Shown: positions 33,994 to 44,283, counted from the first letter of the stretch. The stretch is 64,000 nucleotides of DNA from Alteromonadaceae bacterium BrNp21-10 (GCA_030418115.1 JAUHQD010000006.1:1-64000), one strand, 5' to 3'. Made by a program: numbers and translations. Notes: generated by a model not told the origin, from the letters alone.

Positions 33994-36900
33994 ATGCTGG
34001 CAACACAACAATTTTTAACCCGGAAAAAGGCAATTGCGGTCGCTATTAGCACTGCTTTGTTTAGTTCAGTCGTTTGGGCGCAAGATAGCGTTGAAGTCGA
34101 TACCGATACGGCTGTCGAAGCGACAGCCCAACCAATATCCGAAGATGGCGTTGAAGTCATTGAAGTTAAAGGGATCCGTGGTTCACAAGCAGCAGCCATT
34201 GATTTAAAAAGAGAATTCTCAAACATTGTTGATTCCATCGTGGCTGAAGATATCGGTAAATTACCCGATGCTACTATTGCGGATTCTCTCTCGCGCATAT
34301 CTGGCGTACAGGTAAAGCGTGAGGCCAATGAAGCAACATCGTTAAATATTCGTGGTATGCCTCAGGTTATTACTACGCTAAACGGTGAGCAGTTTTTAAG
34401 CCCTTGGACCATTACTGATGTTGGTGCCAACTATGGTGATATTCCCGCCAGTATGATCACGGGTGTGGATGTATATAAATCCATCAGTGCTAAAGCACTT
34501 TCCGGTGGTATTTCAGGTTTAGTTGATTTAAAAACAGCTAGTGCATTAGCGCTTAAAGATGGCTGGACGGGTAACGTACGTATTGAAGGCTCTCAAGGTG
34601 ACTTAACACGTGAATACGTTGATTCTGGAAGGGCGGTTCACCCGCGAATTGACCATAACGTTAACGTCTTTCTCGGTTATAACGAAGGCGGAAAATTTGG
34701 TTTTACCGCAGGCTTATTTAACTCTGAGTCCAACGCCGCTAACTATCAAATGTGGGATGACAACCGTTTAGCCTTTTTAGATTCTCAAGGCGGTTTACCT
34801 TCTGATCCACTGGATCTTAATAACGATGGTGATTTGGTAAACGATTGGTATATGGTGCCGGCTAATTTCGGTGTGCGCAGTAACTTTATGGAACGTAAAC
34901 GTAAAGGTGGCGCCTTCAGCGTTGAAGCGAAACTGACCGATAATTTCACATTAAGCGGTGACGTATTCTACACCCAGATGGATCAGTATGACCGTGGTGT
35001 AAACATTAACTTCAACGGCGCATCCAGTATTGATTCGGTGTCCGTTAATAATGGCCCAGAAGCGCCAACCGATTTATACAATGTGTTAGTTAAAGACGGC
35101 ACAATTACCTCTGAAGGCACTGATATTAATTTTATTGATGCTGATGGGGTTTCGCAAACCAAAACTATCCATACGTTACAAGTTGCACATATTAACTCTC
35201 GTGAGTTTTTAACCACGTCTAATTCGAATATTAATCACACGGCCGCGTTAAATACTAATGTGCAGTTGGATTACAACAATCACGATAATTTAGAAGCATC
35301 AATTCGTTATGTGTATGCCCATGCCGAAAAACAATATCGTACGGCGCAGTTACAACAAGGCACACCTGCTTGGTTGTGGATTGATGAGGATGATATAAGT
35401 GGTCGTGACCCCTTCATCGTTTATGATGTGGTAGTTGATTACCGCGGTGATGTGCCGAGCTTTTCTTATGATCCGGTTGCTAATGACTTATCTAAGGCCG
35501 CAATTTTAAGAAAATATCAGGGCTTTGGTGATGGAACCAATACCGATGCCGACTTGGATGTGTTACGTGCTGATGTTACTTATTATTTAGATAGTGATAG
35601 TTTTTTACAATCACTTGATGGAGGTCTTCGTCGGGGCGTACGTAAAGCGGATCATGCTAAGTTTTTCTATGCCACACCGACAGGGCGTTATTCAGTTTAT
35701 GATGATGCAACCGTACCGGTAGATAAACGCTTTAAATTACTTCCGGGTAACGAGGTATGGCAAAAGTATCCTGAGTGGCAAGATTTTTATTTCGAGTTAG
35801 AAGACGCTAACTTACAAGCCCAAGAAGATTATGTTGATAATGGTTTTGGTGTTAGGGATACAGACGTATTTACCGATTTCGGACCGATCCAAGGTTTTGA
35901 AAATGGCGTGTCATCATTGGATCCTAACAATTGGGACAGTCCTTTAGACTTCCTGCAAATGCTTTATCCTGGTACTAAAACTATTGAAGACCCTGGTTTT
36001 ACTTATGCAGTGAAAGAAACTTCAACATCGGCGTTTTTACAAGCTAACTTTGCCGATGATGAGCTGTTTTTTGGTATTCCAATGGAAGGTGATATTGGTG
36101 TACGCGTAGTGCGTACCGAACGTGAAATCACTAAAGCAGTAATCCCGGAAGTCTTGGATCGAAACAATTCAGTGGGCGCTGGCTCTCAGCCTTGGCAGAA
36201 AATTGCATTTGTCTCGGATACCGAAACTATCGAAACGTCTTTTACCGATGTATTGCCTTCACTTAACTTGAACTTTTTCCCATCCGATGATGTTATTTTA
36301 CGCTTTGGTGCATCGAAAAACATGACGCGGAATAATTTGGAGAATCTGGGTTCTGGTTTGGTGTTGTGGTACCAGCAGTGTGTAAAAACAGCTGCCGATG
36401 GCTTGCCAGTTAAAGTACGTGATGGCAGTGGTCAATTACGTGATGCACAGGTTGGTTGTTCCGGTGGTGGTAGCGACAATGGTAATCCTAATATGAAACC
36501 ATGGCGCGCGACCGTGTATAACACTTCGGCGGAATGGTATTTTGCTGAGGATTCCATTCTGGGCATGGGCGTATTCTTAATTGATGTAGAAACCGCTGTT
36601 GCCAGCTATCAAGAGCAGCGTAATTTCGCTGATGCTGATGGTATCAATCGAGGTCGTACCGTTAACGTATGGACAACGGGTAATGTTGATGCCTCTGACC
36701 TCACTGGTTTTGAAATTGGTTACAAACAGCCTTTCACTTTCTTTGAAAATCCGTTCTTAAGTTCGTTAGGTTTTGAGTTTAACTATACCTATTCTGACAG
36801 TGAGTCACCGGATATAGATGTAGAGGGTAACGCTTTACCTTTACCTTCAAACTCAAAGCATCAGTCTAATACTATCCTATGGTATGACAAAGAAGGCCTG

Positions 36901-37179
36901 AATATGCGTATCGCCTATAACTGGCGTAGCGAAGAATATATTGGCCGTGTCGGACTAAATACTAATGGTGTACCGCTTAATTTAGGTAACTGGAACGAAT
37001 CTGTTGGCTACTTAGATGCGCAGATTAACTATTGGGTTAATGAGCACCTTAGTTTTAGCTTTAGTGGTACTAACTTAACTTCGCAGGATCGTAAGAGTTA
37101 TGGCCAGTTCGAGGATCAATTTCAATCATTATGGGTACAAGAACGACGATACACACTGGGTGTTTCTTTGAGTCTGTAA
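33994..37179 (+). CDS. TonB-dependent receptor 1 of the mannan locus
   Basis: Outer-membrane receptor of 1061 residues. A signal peptide (cleavage after about residue 29, SVVWAQ) is followed by the plug domain with IEVKGIRGSQAAAIDLKRE, IGKLPDATIADSLSRISGV, LNIRGMPQVITTLNGEQ and the barrel. It ends in LGVSLSL. A good ribosome-binding site (AAGAGGA) precedes the ATG. It is probably co-transcribed with the GH5 mannanase 55 bases downstream, separated by a stem-loop. Context suggests uptake of manno-oligosaccharides. Confidence 0.92.
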   Translation: MLATQQFLTRKKAIAVAISTALFSSVVWAQDSVEVDTDTAVEATAQPISEDGVEVIEVKGIRGSQAAAIDLKREFSNIVDSIVAEDIGKLPDATIADSLSRISGVQVKREANEATSLNIRGMPQVITTLNGEQFLSPWTITDVGANYGDIPASMITGVDVYKSISAKALSGGISGLVDLKTASALALKDGWTGNVRIEGSQGDLTREYVDSGRAVHPRIDHNVNVFLGYNEGGKFGFTAGLFNSESNAANYQMWDDNRLAFLDSQGGLPSDPLDLNNDGDLVNDWYMVPANFGVRSNFMERKRKGGAFSVEAKLTDNFTLSGDVFYTQMDQYDRGVNINFNGASSIDSVSVNNGPEAPTDLYNVLVKDGTITSEGTDINFIDADGVSQTKTIHTLQVAHINSREFLTTSNSNINHTAALNTNVQLDYNNHDNLEASIRYVYAHAEKQYRTAQLQQGTPAWLWIDEDDISGRDPFIVYDVVVDYRGDVPSFSYDPVANDLSKAAILRKYQGFGDGTNTDADLDVLRADVTYYLDSDSFLQSLDGGLRRGVRKADHAKFFYATPTGRYSVYDDATVPVDKRFKLLPGNEVWQKYPEWQDFYFELEDANLQAQEDYVDNGFGVRDTDVFTDFGPIQGFENGVSSLDPNNWDSPLDFLQMLYPGTKTIEDPGFTYAVKETSTSAFLQANFADDELFFGIPMEGDIGVRVVRTEREITKAVIPEVLDRNNSVGAGSQPWQKIAFVSDTETIETSFTDVLPSLNLNFFPSDDVILRFGASKNMTRNNLENLGSGLVLWYQQCVKTAADGLPVKVRDGSGQLRDAQVGCSGGGSDNGNPNMKPWRATVYNTSAEWYFAEDSILGMGVFLIDVETAVASYQEQRNFADADGINRGRTVNVWTTGNVDASDLTGFEIGYKQPFTFFENPFLSSLGFEFNYTYSDSESPDIDVEGNALPLPSNSKHQSNTILWYDKEGLNMRIAYNWRSEEYIGRVGLNTNGVPLNLGNWNESVGYLDAQINYWVNEHLSFSFSGTNLTSQDRKSYGQFEDQFQSLWVQERRYTLGVSLSL

Positions 37180-37203
37180 TCCGTTATTTTAACCCTAATG
37201 AGA

Positions 37204-37222
37204 GGCAACCTTTTAGGTTGCC
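37204..37222 (+). promoter_or_regulatory. Intercistronic stem-loop between TBDR 1 and GH5 gene
   Basis: Perfect 7-bp stem GGCAACC/GGTTGCC with a TTTTA loop, directly upstream of the GH5 ribosome-binding region and without a following T run. It may stabilise the receptor mRNA 3' end or modulate translation of the enzyme. Confidence 0.6.
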
Positions 37223-37234
37223 AAGAGAGTGAAA

Positions 37235-40200
37235 ATGAAAAAAATACATAAATGGAGTTCGAATATGAACCTACGTTTAGGCTTTATCCCCTTAGTAATG
37301 GCAGCTTTGCTTGCACAGGGGTGTGGCAAAGAATTATTAGATGAAAATGCGGATATCGATACATTGATACCCGAAGCACCGGTTGAATTACCTAATCGGC
37401 CTTCTCCGCCTGAAGATGCATTAGTGATCACCACCAGCGCTACGCAAATTTTTGATGCCTCTACTGACCCGATACTACTGCGTGGTATTAACTTGCAGTA
37501 TGGTGACAATCCCGATGTGCGTTTAGCGGGTATCGCTGCCATTAAGGAAACTGGTTCGAACGTTATACGTTTACAACTTCGTGCCAATACTACTGCTGAC
37601 CAACTACGTGCAGCCTTGGATGAAATTGTCGCCAATGACATGATTGCCATGGTGATGTTGTGGGAAGAAGAAGGCGAAATTACTTGTACCGAGAGCTCTG
37701 AAAAGCTTAAAGAGTACGTGCAAACATTATGGTTTGGTGAATGGTTAGATGTGTTGGTGGAAGGTAAATATCAACCCTATTTAATGATCAACATTGCTAA
37801 TGAATGGGGACCTACGGGTGTCTGGGATGCTAACAGTGTTGGTTATTCTGAATATATTGATACCTATAAAGAAATTATTCGTGAATTCCGTGATACGGGT
37901 TTTAGAGTGCCATTAGTGATTGACGCCCCAGGATGTGGTCAAGATTACAATGCCTTTTCCGCTGATCGTGGTTTGGAGCTACAAGCCTCTGATATTGAAT
38001 CCAATTTAGTACTGTCTGTGCATGGTTATCACGCACAGTGGAATTCTAGTAATAAGATTGTTGCTGCAACGGATGCAATGTCAAAAACCGGTGTACCATT
38101 CATTATTGGTGAATTTGGTGGTTCAATGGCATTTGGTGCCGCTTCTATCGACCATACCGACCTCATTACTAAAGGGGTGGGTGATCAAGCTATGGTCTTT
38201 AACTTCCCTTGGAATGGTGGTGATAATAAATCTGCTTATCAGCATACATTATCTGAAGCGCTGGACTTACAAGGTTCAAATATTAGCGCCGATGTGTACG
38301 TTCCTGTGCGTTACGTTGAAAATGGTAATTTAGGTGTGCAAATGTATCTGCGTGATGGTTCTGACCGTTATGCAAGTTTGGGCTTTATGCAGGCTAACGA
38401 TACTGATTTAAAAGGTAACGCTTGGACCAATCTGAGTTTTAGCGTGGCAAGCGCCGATGATTTTGCCGGTTGGGTTGAAGATGGCTTTGATCTCTCGGAT
38501 GTGAAGAAAATAGGCTTTGAAATCTCAGCTAACGGCAAACCTACTAATGTTACTGGTGATATCAAGTTTGATAATATCAAAATTGAAGCCGGTGGTGCGG
38601 TGCCAGCCATGTATCAAGCTGATTTTATTGGCGAGACGCAAGGTTGGGGTAAAGACTGGACTGCGGGTACTGTAGTGTCTTCTGATGCCGACAATTTGGT
38701 TATTACTCAAGATTGGGCCGCAAGTGATTCCTTCGCTATTTTTGTCGGTGGTGCGAATACCGGTATTGATACCAGTAAGCCGATTAACATTAAACTCAAT
38801 ATGTTCTTGCCAGCTGAGTACGCTAGTGAAACAGATCTATATTTTAAAATCTACGCTAGCCACGGTGATGCTTGGGAATGGGGCGAAACCAGTGCAGTAA
38901 CTATTGCTGATTTTACTCCGGGAGAGTGGAGTGAAGTGGTATTTGAAAATGTAGACTGGACCACCTTTGGTGCTTTACAAAAATTCGGGATGTTATTTGG
39001 TGGTATTAGTGCCGGTAAAACCGAATCAATTCTAGTTGACTCCATTACTGTAGTTGACCCAGAAGCCACTGAAAGTGCCGGTGACCCACCGATGTATAAC
39101 GCACAATTTGATGTCGATGCTGAAAGTTGGGTTAAATTTTGGGGCGGGGATACTACGGTTGCATCCGATGCCGCAGGTTCGTTGGTTATTACGCCTGATT
39201 GGGTTACTGAAGGTAAACTTGGCTTTGGTATTGCTGGTCTAAGCGGTATTGATAGTTCAGCACCGGTTACCATCAAAAGCAGAATCTTTATTCCAGCCTC
39301 GTATGCCGAAGAAAGTGGTTTGTACTTCAAAGTATTTGTGCAGGATCAAGGATGGGGCTGGTTCGCTGTACCTGAGCCAGATTTGACAATAGCTGATTTC
39401 ACGCCGGGTGAATGGACTGACATTACTATTGAAAATGTTGACCTATCTTCACAAGTTGCGCCTTACCAACGTTTTGGTATTGAAATGGGCGGAGTGGTAA
39501 TGACCGAAAACACCGATCCTATCTTGGTTGATTACATGGCGGTGCTAGGTGATGGTCAATCACTTGATGCTGGCGGTGTGTTGGGTCTCATTACTCAATA
39601 TGAGCAAGACTTTATTGGTGAACTAGGTGGTTGGGAACGTGATACATATGAAGATCTTACTGGTGCTATCGCGGTAGAAGGTACCGATTTAGCCTTAAGC
39701 CAGCAGTGGTCAAGTAAAGATCAATTGGGTTTCTATGTCGCTGGTGGTGTGGCTAATCTGGATACTAGTGCGCCGATTACCTTGAGTGCTCGCGTGTATA
39801 TCCCCGCTTCATACAGTGATGCCAGCAGTCTATTCTTCCGCTTCTATGTTCAGCATGGTGACGATTGGTCAGGTTGGAATACGACTGAAGATAAAGTTTT
39901 CGCTGATTTTAATATTGGTGGCTGGACTGATGTGACCTTTGAAGATGTTGACTTTACCATGGTGCAAACACTACAACGTCTTGGAATTCAAGTTGGTGGT
40001 GTTGGTGCTGATAAAGCTGAATCGATTATGATTGATTATGTCAGAGTAGAGAAAATTGGTTTAGTACCATTAGAGCTAGAAACACTCTTCAACATGAGCT
40101 TTAACAACGCTGATGAAGTCGATGCATGGACCTTGGATTACGCTGAAGGAGGTTTTGATGAAACTTCGCTAGCAGACGCTAAAGTACATGGTTACGGTGT

Positions 40201-40372
40201 TGTTCCTTATGGCTGGATTGCATGGTCATGGAAAGGCAATGGTGGCGATGCTGTAGTGCTAGATATGTCTACTTCTGAAAACAGTGTAGAGTTAACAACC
40301 CGTGGTAACGAGATAGTGAATGGCCCTAACGGTATTCAATCCTCAGCATTACCTGCAGGTTTTGGTAACTAA
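37235..40372 (+). CDS. GH5 endo-beta-mannanase lipoprotein with CBM array nested in the catalytic domain
   Basis: About 1045 residues. A lipoprotein-type signal ends in LLAQGC. The GH5 (subfamily 8-like) catalytic domain begins with ILLRGINLQYGDN and carries the acid/base Glu in INIANEWGP (GAA 37802-37804) and the nucleophile Glu in IIGEFGG (GAA 38111-38113). Directly after GEFGG the sequence leaves the GH5 fold and enters carbohydrate-binding modules: a partial one, then three complete repeats of about 145 residues, then the missing front part of the first. The last GH5 strand resumes at 40154 (FDETSLADA, YGWIAWSWKGNGGD, NEIVNGPNGI). Possible starts are ATG 37235 or ATG 37265; the latter has a well-placed GGAG and a compact signal peptide, and GTG 37229 is less likely. 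Mannan is the inferred substrate. Confidence 0.85.
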   Translation: MKKIHKWSSNMNLRLGFIPLVMAALLAQGCGKELLDENADIDTLIPEAPVELPNRPSPPEDALVITTSATQIFDASTDPILLRGINLQYGDNPDVRLAGIAAIKETGSNVIRLQLRANTTADQLRAALDEIVANDMIAMVMLWEEEGEITCTESSEKLKEYVQTLWFGEWLDVLVEGKYQPYLMINIANEWGPTGVWDANSVGYSEYIDTYKEIIREFRDTGFRVPLVIDAPGCGQDYNAFSADRGLELQASDIESNLVLSVHGYHAQWNSSNKIVAATDAMSKTGVPFIIGEFGGSMAFGAASIDHTDLITKGVGDQAMVFNFPWNGGDNKSAYQHTLSEALDLQGSNISADVYVPVRYVENGNLGVQMYLRDGSDRYASLGFMQANDTDLKGNAWTNLSFSVASADDFAGWVEDGFDLSDVKKIGFEISANGKPTNVTGDIKFDNIKIEAGGAVPAMYQADFIGETQGWGKDWTAGTVVSSDADNLVITQDWAASDSFAIFVGGANTGIDTSKPINIKLNMFLPAEYASETDLYFKIYASHGDAWEWGETSAVTIADFTPGEWSEVVFENVDWTTFGALQKFGMLFGGISAGKTESILVDSITVVDPEATESAGDPPMYNAQFDVDAESWVKFWGGDTTVASDAAGSLVITPDWVTEGKLGFGIAGLSGIDSSAPVTIKSRIFIPASYAEESGLYFKVFVQDQGWGWFAVPEPDLTIADFTPGEWTDITIENVDLSSQVAPYQRFGIEMGGVVMTENTDPILVDYMAVLGDGQSLDAGGVLGLITQYEQDFIGELGGWERDTYEDLTGAIAVEGTDLALSQQWSSKDQLGFYVAGGVANLDTSAPITLSARVYIPASYSDASSLFFRFYVQHGDDWSGWNTTEDKVFADFNIGGWTDVTFEDVDFTMVQTLQRLGIQVGGVGADKAESIMIDYVRVEKIGLVPLELETLFNMSFNNADEVDAWTLDYAEGGFDETSLADAKVHGYGVVPYGWIAWSWKGNGGDAVVLDMSTSENSVELTTRGNEIVNGPNGIQSSALPAGFGN
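38123..40153 (+). repeat. CBM array inserted between GH5 strands 7 and 8
   Basis: 2031 bases (677 codons) between GEFGG and FDETS. The first stretch (GVGDQAMVFNFPWNGGD to DIKFDNIKIEAG) lacks the first strand of a jelly-roll module. The last stretch (LFNMSFNNADEVDAWTLDY) looks like exactly that missing strand. Between them three complete repeats (starting near 38608, 39091 and 39598) share the pattern DFIGE-x-GW, FxPGEW and LVDxxxV. If the segment were circular, module 1 would be whole; if removed, the GH5 domain would be whole. Confidence 0.7.
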
Positions 40373-40399
40373 ATACATTCAATTAGTTTAGAAATTAAA

Positions 40400-40427
40400 A
40401 TACCGGGCATTGCCCGGTATTTTTTTG
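40400..40427 (+). terminator. Rho-independent terminator of the TBDR 1-GH5 operon
   Basis: Stem TACCGGGC/GCCCGGTA with a three-base loop and a run of T residues, 28 bases after the GH5 stop. Confidence 0.9.
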
Positions 40428-40907
40428 TTTGTCGTTTCTCATACCATGGACATTACCCGTAAGTGATGAATTAACCTCAGTAGAGGATATAAATGTCGAG
40501 GGTATAAATATAATAATTTAACCTCATCTCGGGATAAGAATTGTCGGAAATGTAAATATTTCCTTATATTTCAATGCGTTACTTTTGTTTACTAATATTA
40601 ATATTGTTTTTATTCGGTACAGTGCTGCTATTTTTGTTTATATCAAGGCGTTCACTATGTTGTTTAGTCATTCTAAACCCATAGTGGATAACGTAGGGAG
40701 GGGCAAAAATAGCTGTGCTGTAAGGCATTGCTTATCCCGAACTGAGGTTAATTTAGATTTTAATTACGTCACAAAGTGCTAAGCCACTGACTACACACTC
40801 TCTAGTGCGTTCTTGTATACATGGGGAGATTCTTTATGAATGAACTCATCCGTCTTGTTAAAGATTTGTAATATTGTTGTTGAAATGGTTGACTGGTTAC
40901 GTTAAAT
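40428..40907. other. Non-coding stretch before the GH26 gene
   Basis: 480 bases without a credible gene. A short open frame at 40585-40782 has neither ribosome-binding site nor family-like sequence. Two loosely similar segments containing TTAACCTCA (near 40471 and 40519) are separated by about 48 bases. Confidence 0.4.
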
Positions 40908-40992
40908 TGAACCGGTTCATGATTGACCGGTATATCTCTTTAAAAAAGGAGGCTTCACCGGTTTTTTTGCAAGCATTTGATGAACCGGTTCA
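40908..40992. promoter_or_regulatory. Two LacI-type operators TGAACCGGTTCA before the GH26 gene
   Basis: Identical perfect palindromes at 40908-40919 and 40981-40992, 73 bases apart centre to centre (about seven helical turns, suitable for looping), with degenerate relatives between and around them (TTGACCGGTATA near 40924). The motif is the same as at 33732, so the GH26-TBDR 2 operon and the TBDR 1-GH5 operon appear to share a regulator. Confidence 0.78.
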
Positions 40993-41049
40993 TATAGTTT
41001 TAAGGGAAAACTACTGGGCATGGGATGACAATCAACTTCGAGGTCGATA

Positions 41050-44000
41050 ATGATAATTAAAACAACACTTAAACCAGCTGGAGCGATGCTTATAGCATTA
41101 CTTGCGGGGTTTACCACTGGCTGCGTCGATGAGGCTAAGCTAAATACCGACACGGCGACTTATACGCCGGAAGACAGACCACTAGGTGTATTGGCTGGTG
41201 ATGGCGCTGAATATGAGCCTGGCAGCAATGTGACCTTGAGTGGTCGACTGGTCGGCACCGTCAATGGGCAATCCATTATATGGACACAAATTGAAGGTAC
41301 CCCGATTGAAGGGATCACCGATTGGACATCAGAGGAAATTACATTTACTGCTCCCGATGTTATTGGTATTGAATCTTTTAAATTTCAAATAGCCGCACTT
41401 AATGGGGATGGCAGTGCTGCCACCGATGAAAATGGCGAGCCACTGGTCGCGGTTACCGAAGTGACGGTATTTGATCCGGCGACAAAAATATTTTACGAAA
41501 TCGAAGATCCCACTTTTGCAGAATTAATTTCTGTAGAAATGATTTCTTCGGGTGATGGTTATTTAACCGGCGCATCTGGTGCTCACACTGCCGATATCGT
41601 TCCTGGCTCGTCAGTGGTTTTCACCATTCCTATGGAGGAGGAGGCTTTCGTTACCTTATATGCTGCCTTTGGTATTCCCTCTGCGGGTTACGGCAGTAAA
41701 AATGCCATGGTCAATGTCAACGGTGTTGATAATGAAATTGTTATCAATGCTACCGGCAGTATATCTGAGTATCGCGTAGGTGTGATTAAACTGAACGCAG
41801 GCGATAATATTATTGAAGTCGGCGCAGGTTGGAATTATTACCGTCTAGATTATTTAATGACGGTACCAGCAGCACAACCACCAGCACCTTTGGCGGTTCC
41901 TGCAACATTAACCAACCCCAATGCTCAAGCTTCAGCCATCAGCATGATGGAATATTTGGCGGCGAACTATGGTGTTAGCACATTATCGGGTCAGACTGAG
42001 TATCCGAATAAAGGTGACGGCACATTCCCGCTAGTTGAGTTTGACAAGATTGTCGCTGCAACCGCTGATGATGCACCGGCAATTGTTGGCTTTGACTTTA
42101 TCGATATGTCAGCAACTCGCGTTAGCAATGGCTCCGATTCAACAGGCTTATCAGAGGCCATGATCGCGCATCATAATGCTAAAAATGTCATGCTATCTGC
42201 CCTTTGGCATTGGAATGCACCAATGCATTTATTAGATGCTGACGGCGATGGTGTGGGTGATGAGTCAGGTTCTGACCAAGAAGCGTGGTGGGCTGGTTTT
42301 TATAGTCGTGCAACGAGCTTTGATTTAGCTGCTGCTTTAGCCGATACAAATAGCCCAGAATACGCTGCATTGATTGCCGATATCGACACTATTTCAGCTG
42401 AATTACAGAAATTTGCTGATGCAGACATCCCTATTTTATGGCGTCCGTTGCATGAAGCCGAAGGCGGTTGGTTTTGGTGGGGAGCTGCAGGTCCTGATGC
42501 ACTGAAAGAACTGTGGATTTTAATGTACGACCGCATGACCAACACCCATGGTCTGAATAACCTTATTTGGGTATACACCCATGCCGGTAGCTTAGATAAA
42601 AGTTGGTATCCAGGTGATAACTATGTCGACATTGTTGGCTATGACGGTTACGACGGCAACAACGCTGATAATCCATTTAAGAGCCAGTACGCAATACTAA
42701 AAGATCGCCACAACGGTAAAAAAATGGTGGCCTTAACTGAAACCGGCACTATTCCCAATGTGGCACTTATGCATGAGCAAAATGCTTGGTGGTCATTCTT
42801 TATTACGTGGAATTCTGGTGAGGACTACGGCCCGGACGGTATTGATAACACAATTATTGATACTAACTACGCATACGAAGGTCTAATCAATCTTGCCGAT
42901 ATCCCTGGTGGAAGAGCTAAAACTGAAGCTGGTATCTGGACTGGTTTTGAGTCAACAGGGTCAAATGGATGGGAAGCCCAAGCAAACTGGGGCGCTACAG
43001 ATGGTTTAGGTGTTTCAACAAGTTGGGCTGCTAGTGGAACCACATCGCTTGTTATTACTAAAGATATGACAACTATTGAAGCGCCGGAAAACATTGTTTT
43101 CCAAAGTTATCCTGCAGGCGGTATTGATGTAACGGACAAATCAGCACTAACTATTGTTGTTAATGCATTGAATGCCGGAAATGTGGTTAACGCGCATATT
43201 TTCTTCAAAGCACCCGATGGTGTTGAAAGTTGGCCAGAAGCTGTTGATATCTCTGCCGATGGTACTGAGTTGACTATTGATGTATCTGAAGTTGATACAT
43301 TAAATGGCATTGGTGTGCGTTTCCAAGGCCTTGATGCCACAGCAACAAATGCCGAATATTTAATTGACGCAATTAAAATTGATGGTGAAATAATTGCTGA
43401 TTTTGAGCCTGATTCATCGAATTGGGAAACTCAGATATCTTGGGGAAGTGCTTCAGGCATAACGACTTCTACCGAATGGTCAAATAGCGGTTCACGTTCA
43501 TTGGCTTTATACAAAGATCTCTCGGTAATGGATGCTCCCAGTGATGTTGTATTCCAAGTCTATCCTGCAGACGGCATAGATGTTGATGGCGCAACTACAT
43601 TAACCATTACGGTGAATGCAATAGATGCTGGACCTACTGTTGATGCGCATATTTTCTTTAAAGCGCCCGATGGCGTCGAAAGTTGGCCTGCGGCTGTAGC
43701 TGTAACGGACGGTGGTGTTGAATTAACCATTGATGTCTCGGAAGTGTCTACATTAACTGGTTTAGGTGTCCGATTTAACGGTATTGATGTTACTTCTACT
43801 AACGCTAAATTCTTTATTGATAGCGTAGCAGTCGATGGTTCTGTTCTTTATGAGTTTGAAGGTACTGGTGCGTGGGAATTCCAAGTTAATTGGACACCAG
43901 CAGCTGGCTTACATCTAGCCACCGACTGGACTGCCGAAGGTAAAAACTCCTTAGCAGGAACCACTCAACTTGTTGATGGTGATGACGATATCATTCTACA

Positions 44001-44283
44001 AACTTATCCCGCAGGTGGTTTGCTACTCGGTGATGTCACCACGCTAAAAGTCACAGTTAATGCTGTCGATGCCGGCGATGCAGTACAAGTGCAACTTTTT
44101 GCCAAAGACAAAGCCGGAACGTGGCGCGACGGTGGGGCAGTTGCCTTTATTGCCGGCGGCACAGAATTGACGCTGGATATTGCTGACATGGGTGAAATAA
44201 GTGGCTTCGGTGTGCGCTTTATGGGCGCTGTGAATAGCAGCTCAGAATCGCATTATTACATCGATAACGTGGTTTTCGAATAA
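41050..44283 (+). CDS. GH26 endo-beta-mannanase lipoprotein with CBM35-like and CBM repeats
   Basis: Exported protein of 1077 residues. A lipoprotein signal (FTTGC) is followed by an Ig/PKD-like segment (about 45-135), a CBM35-like module (about 140-280, FYEIEDPTF and GWNYYRLDYLM), and a GH26 catalytic domain (about 290-620). The acid/base Glu469 lies in WRPLHEAEGGWFWWG and the nucleophile Glu564 in ALTETGTIP. Three C-terminal modules of about 145 residues follow, with repeated VVFQ-YPA-GIDV, AHIFFKAPDGVESWP and GVRFxG patterns. GH26 enzymes of this type cleave beta-1,4-mannan. It is preceded by two operators and followed, after a stem-loop, by TBDR 2. Unlike the GH5 protein, its catalytic domain is uninterrupted. 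Confidence 0.92.
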   Translation: MIIKTTLKPAGAMLIALLAGFTTGCVDEAKLNTDTATYTPEDRPLGVLAGDGAEYEPGSNVTLSGRLVGTVNGQSIIWTQIEGTPIEGITDWTSEEITFTAPDVIGIESFKFQIAALNGDGSAATDENGEPLVAVTEVTVFDPATKIFYEIEDPTFAELISVEMISSGDGYLTGASGAHTADIVPGSSVVFTIPMEEEAFVTLYAAFGIPSAGYGSKNAMVNVNGVDNEIVINATGSISEYRVGVIKLNAGDNIIEVGAGWNYYRLDYLMTVPAAQPPAPLAVPATLTNPNAQASAISMMEYLAANYGVSTLSGQTEYPNKGDGTFPLVEFDKIVAATADDAPAIVGFDFIDMSATRVSNGSDSTGLSEAMIAHHNAKNVMLSALWHWNAPMHLLDADGDGVGDESGSDQEAWWAGFYSRATSFDLAAALADTNSPEYAALIADIDTISAELQKFADADIPILWRPLHEAEGGWFWWGAAGPDALKELWILMYDRMTNTHGLNNLIWVYTHAGSLDKSWYPGDNYVDIVGYDGYDGNNADNPFKSQYAILKDRHNGKKMVALTETGTIPNVALMHEQNAWWSFFITWNSGEDYGPDGIDNTIIDTNYAYEGLINLADIPGGRAKTEAGIWTGFESTGSNGWEAQANWGATDGLGVSTSWAASGTTSLVITKDMTTIEAPENIVFQSYPAGGIDVTDKSALTIVVNALNAGNVVNAHIFFKAPDGVESWPEAVDISADGTELTIDVSEVDTLNGIGVRFQGLDATATNAEYLIDAIKIDGEIIADFEPDSSNWETQISWGSASGITTSTEWSNSGSRSLALYKDLSVMDAPSDVVFQVYPADGIDVDGATTLTITVNAIDAGPTVDAHIFFKAPDGVESWPAAVAVTDGGVELTIDVSEVSTLTGLGVRFNGIDVTSTNAKFFIDSVAVDGSVLYEFEGTGAWEFQVNWTPAAGLHLATDWTAEGKNSLAGTTQLVDGDDDIILQTYPAGGLLLGDVTTLKVTVNAVDAGDAVQVQLFAKDKAGTWRDGGAVAFIAGGTELTLDIADMGEISGFGVRFMGAVNSSSESHYYIDNVVFE

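Noticed and set aside
40585-40782. 65-codon plus-strand frame before the GH26 gene
   Set aside because: No Shine-Dalgarno sequence, no recognisable domain, and A/T-rich low-complexity start; it lies in a regulatory region.
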